From positions 1 through 18,990 of the forward strand of contig JBLHKZ010000093.1 in NCBI GenBank assembly GCA_047618185.1: a DNA stretch of 18,990 nt. Direction: 5' to 3'. Numbering within the stretch: position 1 is the stretch's first letter; each line of letters begins with the position of its first letter. Both the position numbers and the translations under genes were made by a program. The DNA is from JAYPEY01 sp047618185 (GTDB lineage Bacteria > Verrucomicrobiota > Verrucomicrobiia > Limisphaerales > JAYPEY01). Positions 7,679 to 14,689 of this stretch are shown piece by piece. Below the pieces are notes generated by a model that did no database searches, was not told the DNA's origin, and saw nothing but the letters and a program-made list of their open reading frames with translations.

Positions 7679-9664
7679 CTACATGTCCTGGGCACCGGTG
7701 AAGCCCAGCGCCTCCTCCATCCATGTATCCATTCTGAGCACGGATTTGCGCTGCTTGAAGGCCATCTTCTGGGCCTTGTCCTGGGCGGTCTTGAAGGCCC
7801 ACTTGGAGAGAGATCTCTTGCCCAAAGCCCCTCCCCCGAGGCCCAGATTCATCACGCTTTTCGAGAAGGGTTTAAGGTGCCGCTTGATCAATTCATCCTC
7901 CGCCGAGACAAATGCGATGGCGCTTCCCGGATCTCCCTGACGCGCGGAGCGGCCAAAAAGCTGACGATCAACACGGCCTGATTCGTGCCGTTCCGTGGCG
8001 ATCACATGCAGACCGCCGATAGCGGCCATTCCGCGCCCGAGTTTGATATCCGTGCCTCGGCCGGCCATGTTGGTGGCGATGGTAATGCGCCCGGGTTCGC
8101 CCGCGGTGGTGATGATTCCCGCCTCTTCGCCGTGGTGCACTGCGTTGAGGAGCCGGAAACTCACGCCTTTGTCCTGTAGGCGTTTTGCCAGGTTTTCGCT
8201 CGCGAAGACGCTGCGTGTTCCCACCAGAATAGGACGGCCGGTCGCATGCTGGGCGACGATTTCATTCACGATCGCCTGCCATTTATCCTCCTCATTCGAA
8301 AAAATATGATCGGGCTGAACGCCCCGGATACAGGGTCTGTTGGTCGGAATCGAAATCACGGGAAGCTTGTAGATCTGCCAGAATTCGGAAGCCGCCTCGC
8401 GAGCGGTGCCGGTCATACCTGAAAGCTTGTTGTAGAAGCGGAAAAAGCGCTGATGGCTGAGTCGGGCGATGGTCTCGGTAGGGTCGGTGATCTCGATCTC
8501 CTCCTTGGCTTCGATGGCCTGGTGCATCCCTTGACGCCAACTGCGATTGGGCATGGGGCGTCCCGTGAATTCATCGACGATCACAATCTTTCCGTTATCA
8601 ATGATATACTGCTTGCCCAATTGATAGAATTCGCGCGCGACAAGGGATTGGCGGACGAGTTCCATTCTCCGATCTTCACTCTTCCAGAAGCCTGGCAAGT
8701 CCGAGCAGTTTTCCTCGACCAATTCCCGCCCGGCCTTGCTGACTTCGACTTCACGATATTGAACGTTGATCTTGTAGTGAGCGCCTTTTTCAAGTGGTTT
8801 TGCGATCTCATTGGCCACGCGCACCACGCTCTTGAGAGCCTCGTTCTCACGCGGGGCAGAAATAATCAAAGGAGTGACCGCCTCGTCGATCAAGACACTG
8901 TCCGCTTCATCCACAATGGCGGCATGCAGGCCGCGCATGACCACGCCCTGACGACGATGCGCCCGAGGATTGAGCAACTCGAGAATGAGCTGCCGCGCCG
9001 GTTCCTGAACCGGGCCCAGTTGGATGCGGTCTCTGAGAAAATCGGCGAGAACTTCCTTGCTGGTGGCGTAGGTGACGTCGCAATTATAGCCTTGGCGACG
9101 TTCATCCGGACTCATCTCGCCGGTGACGCACCCCACGCGGACTCCGCAAAACTTATAGAGCGCTCGCAGCCAGTCCGGATCGCGCTTCACCAGGTAATCA
9201 TTGACGGTGATCACATGAACGGGACGCTTGGTCCACCCGGCAAGCACGGCTGCGACGCCGGCGGTGAGGGTTTTGCCCTCGCCCGTGGCCATTTCGGCGA
9301 GATTGCCTTCATTCAGGGCCAACGCCCCCATCAACTGTACGACAAAAGGCCGTAGCCCGAGTTGCCGATCGGAGGCTTCTCGGATGGCGGCCAAGGCGGG
9401 GAGAAGGACTTCATCAGCCGACTTGCCGCCCCGGCGAAACTGCCCCCTGAAATCAAGGAGCGCCGCGCGAAGATGATGATCGTTAAGATCTTTCCACTTG
9501 CCGGCCATGGCATCCACTTTTTCGGCGTTTTCACGGATTCTTGAGAAGGCGGTGGCGCGGCGCTGGAAGCATCCGATGCCGCCGTGCACCATGGCATCGA
9601 GCCCCGTGAGAAGTTTCTTGGGCTTCCGATACCAGGTGCGTCGATATTGCTGAGTTGGGGTCAT
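7679..9664 (-). CDS. Short SecA-like ATPase of the export cluster
   Basis: A 661-residue SecA-family motor. Visible SecA signatures are: Walker A MATGEGKTLT (125-134), TVNDYLVKRD (153-162), Walker B DEADSVLIDEA (252-262; usually DEVD in SecA), VDEFTGR (363-369), MTGTA (417-421), ATNMAGRGTDIKLG (530-543) and the arginine-finger region QLFGRSARQGDPG (568-580). NBD1, a PPXD-like insertion (about 265-365) and NBD2 are therefore present. The protein ends about 60 residues after NBD2, partway into the helical scaffold (AQKMAFKQRKSVLRMD). The helical wing, two-helix finger and zinc-binding tail of full-length SecA (830-900 residues) are absent. The longer frame beginning at 9805 is rejected: ATG at 9664 overlaps the stop of the M50 gene as TGATG, indicating translational coupling. 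It is probably a dedicated motor, not the housekeeping SecA. Confidence 0.9.
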   Translation of the reverse strand: MTPTQQYRRTWYRKPKKLLTGLDAMVHGGIGCFQRRATAFSRIRENAEKVDAMAGKWKDLNDHHLRAALLDFRGQFRRGGKSADEVLLPALAAIREASDRQLGLRPFVVQLMGALALNEGNLAEMATGEGKTLTAGVAAVLAGWTKRPVHVITVNDYLVKRDPDWLRALYKFCGVRVGCVTGEMSPDERRQGYNCDVTYATSKEVLADFLRDRIQLGPVQEPARQLILELLNPRAHRRQGVVMRGLHAAIVDEADSVLIDEAVTPLIISAPRENEALKSVVRVANEIAKPLEKGAHYKINVQYREVEVSKAGRELVEENCSDLPGFWKSEDRRMELVRQSLVAREFYQLGKQYIIDNGKIVIVDEFTGRPMPNRSWRQGMHQAIEAKEEIEITDPTETIARLSHQRFFRFYNKLSGMTGTAREAASEFWQIYKLPVISIPTNRPCIRGVQPDHIFSNEEDKWQAIVNEIVAQHATGRPILVGTRSVFASENLAKRLQDKGVSFRLLNAVHHGEEAGIITTAGEPGRITIATNMAGRGTDIKLGRGMAAIGGLHVIATERHESGRVDRQLFGRSARQGDPGSAIAFVSAEDELIKRHLKPFSKSVMNLGLGGGALGKRSLSKWAFKTAQDKAQKMAFKQRKSVLRMDTWMEEALGFTGAQDM

Positions 9665-11820
9665 CAGAACTGGTAACGCTTCTGGAGCAGCTGCCGGAAC
9701 CGCCTCAACCAGCGGCTGAGCAGCGGTTCGTCGTCGATGCGAAAGCGGATCTTGCCGGTTCGCCCGTGGACCATGGCCAACTGATCCACGATGGGCACGT
9801 CGCATTCAACCCGGAAGAAAGGTTCGCTGGTCCGGAGCCCTTGAGAGTCGGAGGAATCCACCGGAATGGGACCTCCGCCCGCCCAACCGAGCGCGGGGGT
9901 GGAGAGCATATTCTGCTCGGCGGGGATGATGTTCCAGGATTTGACCAACACCCGGGTCCCTGCCTCTCCGGGGAAACGCACCTGTGCGGACTGGATACGG
10001 TTCTTGAAAAGGATGTCCGAGTCGTCCTGGGAAACAACAGCGGTGAACGTGAATTCAGACGGATCGACCAACAACCCGAGGGACGTGCCCCGACTGACCC
10101 ACCGGCCGATATAATTCTCAATGCCCGGAGCCACCCACAGTCCGTCTTGCCTGGCCCGCAACGTCATGGCATCGAGATCGGACTCAAACCGTTCCACCCG
10201 CTTTCGTGCGGCGACCAGGCTGCTTTCAAGCGGCTTGAGGTTTGCCGAGTCGAGCTGCATGGCGGCGCGAATGCGAGCCTCGATTTCACGGTATTGGGAT
10301 CGGGCTCGTCCGAGTTCCAACTCCAGTTGGTGATTGGTGAGCCGAATCAGGGGCTGTCCTGCCTTGACCGGTTGGCCGGGCTTGGCAAGAACTTCGGCGA
10401 CGTCCCCACTGGCCTCGAGGGTAACCTGAGCCCAATGGGTGGCTTCCAGCACTCCAGGCGCGCGAATGTGGTTACGAAATGGGATGACCTGAAGCACGAC
10501 CAAGATGGTGGCTGCCAAGGCAATGACGACCAGATTGGCCCGGAGGCGGCAACGCTCGAGCTTGGGGCTGCTGGAGAGGTATTTGATGAGCTTCCCGATC
10601 GGCACAATGAGCCAGGAAACCAGACACATCACGACCATGATGAGTCCCACCAGCAAAAATTGGTCAGCGACGAAGAGAAGGATTGTGGCAAAGACGACTA
10701 TCCGGTAAATGCCGGCGGCAATGCCGAAAAACGTGAGCAAGCCGGCCTCCCGGCGTGTCCGGGCAGGGCTTTCCGAATTCTTGACCCCGAATGCAAAATG
10801 TTCAACCAGGTGTTTAAGGTGGCGGCCGGAGCGCTGATGGAGATTGGGAATATCCAACAGGTCGGAGAGGATGTAATAGCCGTCGAACCGGAGTAGTGGG
10901 TTAATATTGAAGAGGAGAGTGGAAACCGAAGCGATGAACATGATGTTGTAGGCTAGGGTGTGGACGGCCCCCTCCCCTGTCCGAGCCCAAATCAGGGCTG
11001 CGATGGCGGCGAAGAACACTTCCACAATCATGCCGGCGGCTCCAACCAGCACACGTTTCCAGCGACTCCTGAACCCCCAACTCGAGGTGGCGTCCATGTA
11101 GGGGATGGGAGTAAAAATCAGCAGCATGAGACCCATCGTATGCACCTCGCCTCCAAACTTACGGCAGAAATAGGCGTGCCCAAACTCATGCAGGGTCTTG
11201 ATGACGATCATTCCGGCGTAGAGCAGAAAGATATTATCCGGGGCCAGAACCGACTGCGACTGATCCTTCAGGACGGAGAAATTATCGAGCACGACCTTGA
11301 CTCCCATTCCCACGACTCCGAGCCAGAGCAGCGCCCCGAAGATCCCGATGAGTTTCCCAATATAGGGAAGCGTCCGAACCAGGAAACGGTCCGGGTCCAG
11401 CAGGGGGAAGCGCATGAACATGATCTGCAACAAACGGGCCCGGGTTTCGCGCTGACGTCGCTTGCTGTAGCGCTCGAAAAGTTGAGCTGAGTCCGCGGCG
11501 AGATCATACTGGAGCAGGTTGGAGTGATAGAGTTGGGAGAGCAATTGGATGACGGACTCCTGCCCGGGCACCTCGTCGGGAAAGCGCTCCACACATTCCT
11601 TCCAAACATCATCGACGGTCCGATCAGGCCGAAGACGTGAGACGAACTCATACGCGGCGGGCCGGAGTCGATAGAACTGGTTGCTGAAAGGGTCCGCGAG
11701 GACAATCCATCTTTCCCCGCGGAAATTCTGCCGGCGGGTCTTGATGCCAAGGCGCAGACTGATGCGCTGATTGGCAATGCGATACCAGGATTCGCTAAAT
11801 GTCTGCGTGTTTTGAGCCAT
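9664..11820 (-). CDS. PqqD-like / M50 site-2 protease / HlyD fusion membrane protein
   Basis: A 718-residue protein with three parts. Residues about 20-105 fit a PqqD-like winged helix (RGERWIVLADPFSNQFYRLRP, then RTVDDVWKECVERFPDE, then VIQLLSQLYHSNLLQYD), the fold that binds leader peptides in RiPP pathways. Residues about 150-450 form a polytopic M50 metalloprotease: HEFGH (211-215) supplies the zinc His pair and catalytic Glu, and NPLLRFDGYY (307-316) supplies the third ligand Asp313, so the active site looks intact. Residues about 452-700 are an HlyD-like adaptor with a lipoyl half (VLAKPGQPVKAGQPLIRL, 477-494), a helical hairpin (495-550) and a beta-barrel region. A substrate could be recognised on the cytosolic side, cut within the membrane and handed to the periplasmic conduit; this is inference. 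An in-frame stop two codons upstream fixes the ATG start. Confidence 0.88.
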   Translation of the reverse strand: MAQNTQTFSESWYRIANQRISLRLGIKTRRQNFRGERWIVLADPFSNQFYRLRPAAYEFVSRLRPDRTVDDVWKECVERFPDEVPGQESVIQLLSQLYHSNLLQYDLAADSAQLFERYSKRRQRETRARLLQIMFMRFPLLDPDRFLVRTLPYIGKLIGIFGALLWLGVVGMGVKVVLDNFSVLKDQSQSVLAPDNIFLLYAGMIVIKTLHEFGHAYFCRKFGGEVHTMGLMLLIFTPIPYMDATSSWGFRSRWKRVLVGAAGMIVEVFFAAIAALIWARTGEGAVHTLAYNIMFIASVSTLLFNINPLLRFDGYYILSDLLDIPNLHQRSGRHLKHLVEHFAFGVKNSESPARTRREAGLLTFFGIAAGIYRIVVFATILLFVADQFLLVGLIMVVMCLVSWLIVPIGKLIKYLSSSPKLERCRLRANLVVIALAATILVVLQVIPFRNHIRAPGVLEATHWAQVTLEASGDVAEVLAKPGQPVKAGQPLIRLTNHQLELELGRARSQYREIEARIRAAMQLDSANLKPLESSLVAARKRVERFESDLDAMTLRARQDGLWVAPGIENYIGRWVSRGTSLGLLVDPSEFTFTAVVSQDDSDILFKNRIQSAQVRFPGEAGTRVLVKSWNIIPAEQNMLSTPALGWAGGGPIPVDSSDSQGLRTSEPFFRVECDVPIVDQLAMVHGRTGKIRFRIDDEPLLSRWLRRFRQLLQKRYQF

Positions 11821-11890
11821 GTCTAGCTGACGCTGCGGCAGGCGGTATCACCCGTCCGGCCAATTTTTTAAGGGGTTTCAGCGACGCCCC

Positions 11891-13759
11891 CTACCACCAC
11901 AACCAGAGGCGGAGGAAATCGACAGTGCGATGGGTGATGATCCAAATGATGCGACGATCCCCGACGTTGAGTTTACAGAGACCGCTCATGCCCGGGCGCC
12001 ACCACTCCTGGAATTCGCCTTCAATTTCGCAACGAACGAGAAATACATTGCCGCTCTGGCGCGAGGCGGCCGCCGGTTCTATCTGGGCGATGTTAACCGG
12101 GAATTTGAGATTAGGCCGGCTGACAAAAGCGATTTCGCCGGTCTTCTTCTCAAGAATTTCATGGAGATCCTCCTCGGTCACCTCGGCCTCGACGTAGAGT
12201 TTGTCGATGTGAGCCAACCGGAAAAGCGCGTCTCCCTGTTTAACTGGGGCGCCGATGCGCTCCTCCAGATCGCCCTCCACCACGATGCCGTCGAAGGCGG
12301 CCTTGATATCCGCCTGCATGAGCCGGTATTGAGCGAGATCCAAGCGAGCCTGCGCCTGATCCGCCAGGGCGTCCGCGATCCTCATATCGGCAAGGCCGTT
12401 TTGAGCTCGGGCCTTTTCGCTCTCCCTGCGGTAGCGATTCAAATCAGCAATGGCGGCGGCCTCCTCCAACAGGAGATCCTTTGTGTTGAGCTTCAGCAGG
12501 ATTTGCCCGGCTGAAACCAGATCGCCGGGACGGGCTAGCGCCTCATCGATGTAGCCGTCGAAAGGGGCGGTAAGGAAAGAAACCTCGTCGCTGCGGAGTA
12601 TGAAATTGGCCTCCACCCGATAGTTCAGCCTGCCAAAAATGGTGACCAGCAGAATCAGAGTGATGGTGAGCGCGAGAATTTTCGCCCAAGTGTGCTCGGG
12701 GCCCACCAGGGAGGCGAGTTTTTCACGAGTGGCCGATGTCCAACGCGCCCCAAACCAGCGGTCCTGCTTCTTGAGGTCCTCCAACCGAAACACCGTCTGG
12801 TCGCCAATCAGTCGGAGCTGTTGCATTTCGATTACCGAAAACGCCGAAGACTGACGCTCCAATGTTATAACGGCGATCGGCTCGTCTTCCTTCCGCAAAG
12901 GAACAGAGCAGAGATGCTCCACTTTCTGATCCTTCGAGAAGGACTCATGATCCCGGGCGACAAAGGTGGCGTCGTCCGGGGCGGGAAAAATAATTTCATC
13001 GTCCTGATCAAACGACTCCTCCATGGCCGTCTCGAGCGCCTGGACTGCGGACATGTTCTTGTCGAATTTCTCTGTTCGACTGATGGATCGGACTCGAATG
13101 TAGCCCTTTTCGAGCCAGCCCACGCTGACACGATCACAATGAAACCGCGTGGCTAGCCCATTGCAGAGCGCCAGGGTTGCCGCCAGGAAACGCTTTTCAT
13201 TATTGACCAAAACAGTGAGATCGAGAGCGGCGGCGAACTTCTCAGTTTCCCCACGGGCCTGTCCGACCGAGTTGCAAACCTGGTAAGAAACCGGCACATC
13301 CGCAACGAGCTGCAGCCGATTCAGGGCTTCGCGCACCGTTGTGTCAGTGAATCCCAAAAGGCAAAACGCGGCGACGCAGACCTGACTGCCTCCTGCCACT
13401 TCCAACCGCGCCGCGACAAAAAAGTTCTGCGTCGTCTGTCCTTTCGCGCCCACCGATTCCAAAAAGGGCGACTGGTCCGCACAGGCGACGGCGATCCTGC
13501 CCCAACTCCGCGCGAATTCCGCCACGGTGGTGTTCCTGTCAGTCCCCGCCGGCCATTCTCCAATCTTGCGCAGTTGCTGCGGCTCCGGCGCCGCTTCATC
13601 TTTTAGAATCAAGACTCCCTTGGTGGCCGCCAGCAGTCGCGTGGCGCTCTCGATGTATCGGAGCCAAAATTCGGACGACGGCCCCTCAAACTGGCGCAGA
13701 TTGGCCATGTCGGCCATTGCCTGCTGAATTTCGTCGTGGTTGATTTGCTCGCCGGCCAT
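11891..13759 (-). CDS. GAF-GAF-TM-HlyD adaptor protein
   Basis: A 622-residue protein with a cytosolic sensory half and a periplasmic adaptor half. Residues about 175-328 form a clear GAF domain (NEKRFLAATLALCNGLATRF, then DRVSVGWLEKGYIRVRSISR, then CSVPLRKEDEPIAVITLER). Residues about 28-160 look like a second, more divergent GAF domain (FWLRYIESATRLLAATKGVLIL). A single membrane helix lies at about 359-377. HlyD features follow: lipoyl half APFDGYIDEALARPGDLVSAGQ (398-419), an alpha-helical hairpin (425-480), the second lipoyl half AAFDGIVVEGDLEERIGAPV (487-506) and a beta-barrel, ending FLRLWLWW. It starts 7 bp after the stop of the small HlyD gene and lies 70 bp before the M50 gene. The fusion suggests that a small molecule or redox signal gates assembly or export; this is inference. 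Confidence 0.87.
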   Translation of the reverse strand: MAGEQINHDEIQQAMADMANLRQFEGPSSEFWLRYIESATRLLAATKGVLILKDEAAPEPQQLRKIGEWPAGTDRNTTVAEFARSWGRIAVACADQSPFLESVGAKGQTTQNFFVAARLEVAGGSQVCVAAFCLLGFTDTTVREALNRLQLVADVPVSYQVCNSVGQARGETEKFAAALDLTVLVNNEKRFLAATLALCNGLATRFHCDRVSVGWLEKGYIRVRSISRTEKFDKNMSAVQALETAMEESFDQDDEIIFPAPDDATFVARDHESFSKDQKVEHLCSVPLRKEDEPIAVITLERQSSAFSVIEMQQLRLIGDQTVFRLEDLKKQDRWFGARWTSATREKLASLVGPEHTWAKILALTITLILLVTIFGRLNYRVEANFILRSDEVSFLTAPFDGYIDEALARPGDLVSAGQILLKLNTKDLLLEEAAAIADLNRYRRESEKARAQNGLADMRIADALADQAQARLDLAQYRLMQADIKAAFDGIVVEGDLEERIGAPVKQGDALFRLAHIDKLYVEAEVTEEDLHEILEKKTGEIAFVSRPNLKFPVNIAQIEPAAASRQSGNVFLVRCEIEGEFQEWWRPGMSGLCKLNVGDRRIIWIITHRTVDFLRLWLWW

Positions 13760-13766
13760 AAGAAGT

Positions 13767-14600
13767 CTAATTTGTCGAAAATTTCAGGCGAGCGGACACG
13801 CCTGGTTTGACTCGTCCATCCGCGTTCTCAAACACGGCTTTTACTTTCAGCAGCCCGCTTCCCGGGTCAACAACCGGCGCCACGTAGGTCACCTTTCCTC
13901 TAAACTTCTCCCCCGCTTTGCCCGCGTCCACTTCAATTTCAACCTCCTGTCCCAGCTTCAGCTGGTAACCCAACCGAGCCTCCATATTGGCCACAAAAAA
14001 GGCCCGTCGAGTATCGACAATGCGCAACAGCGGCTCCTGGGCGCGACAGTCTTCACCGACTTCAAAGAATCGCTCCACCACGTACCCATCGAGCGGCGAA
14101 CGGATGATCCGCATGCTCAAGCCCTCCTGGGCCAGTTCATAATCGAGTTGCTCCCGCTCCTCTATGATGGCGAGGCTGTCCCGCTGGGCCACTGCCTGGA
14201 CGTATTCCAGCTTTTTGATGGCCACATCCTCCTTACTGACCGATTTGGTGGCTTCCAGCAATTTGGCGGTAGTCTCGTAATCGTGTTTTTTCAGCGTGAC
14301 GTTGGCCTCCGCTGCCTCCAGTTCCGCCTTGCTCTCCCAAATCAGCTTTTTGCGCTTAACATCCAGTTCCTCAACCTCCTTGCGCATGACTATCAGCACC
14401 TGGTCTTTCTTGACAAATTCACCCAGCTTGACGCTCTGGACATCCAGTTTTCCCGCCACTGAGGAACTGACTGTGACATCAAAAACGGGCTCTGTCAGTC
14501 CGGTCACCGATACGTTGGCGGCAGGGCTGGAGTTGATAGACAATGCCAGCAAACCCGTGATCAGGAAACTGGCGTTAAGGTACTTGAATGGGTCTTGCAT
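13767..14600 (-). CDS. Small periplasmic HlyD-family adaptor
   Basis: A 277-residue membrane-fusion protein. The N-terminus (MQDPFKYLNASFLITGLLALSINSSPAANV) is a signal peptide or N-terminal anchor. The first lipoyl half is SSSVAGKLDVQSVKLGEFVK, a long helical hairpin spans about residues 70-155, the second lipoyl half is SPLDGYVVERFFEVGEDC, and a beta-barrel ends DGRVKPGVSARLKF. The family bridges inner-membrane transporters and TolC-like channels. ATG at 14600 is preferred over the in-frame TTG two codons upstream. It is one of three HlyD-type modules in this operon, lying 89 bp after the TolC-like gene and 7 bp before the GAF/HlyD gene. It lacks a membrane-proximal extension, so it is probably wholly periplasmic. 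Confidence 0.88.
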   Translation of the reverse strand: MQDPFKYLNASFLITGLLALSINSSPAANVSVTGLTEPVFDVTVSSSVAGKLDVQSVKLGEFVKKDQVLIVMRKEVEELDVKRKKLIWESKAELEAAEANVTLKKHDYETTAKLLEATKSVSKEDVAIKKLEYVQAVAQRDSLAIIEEREQLDYELAQEGLSMRIIRSPLDGYVVERFFEVGEDCRAQEPLLRIVDTRRAFFVANMEARLGYQLKLGQEVEIEVDAGKAGEKFRGKVTYVAPVVDPGSGLLKVKAVFENADGRVKPGVSARLKFSTN

Positions 14601-14689
14601 CTTCAATTTCAGGCTTTGGGAGTCAGAGGAGTTCGCCCTATTACGATTAATGAATCATTTTTCTCGGGCTTCGCGGACCGTCCTGGATC

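Noticed and set aside
8453..9355. 300-codon plus-strand open frame
   Set aside because: Antisense to the SecA-like gene within its conserved ATPase region; composition typical of a GC-driven shadow frame.
9665..9805. 47-residue N-terminal extension of the SecA-like protein
   Set aside because: It lies wholly inside the M50 gene in another frame, has low-complexity Arg/Ala/Pro content and no SecA homology; the TGATG overlap supports the start at 9664.
9655..10896. 413-codon plus-strand open frame
   Set aside because: Antisense shadow of the M50/HlyD gene, whose protein has clear motifs; the antisense translation has no recognisable domain.
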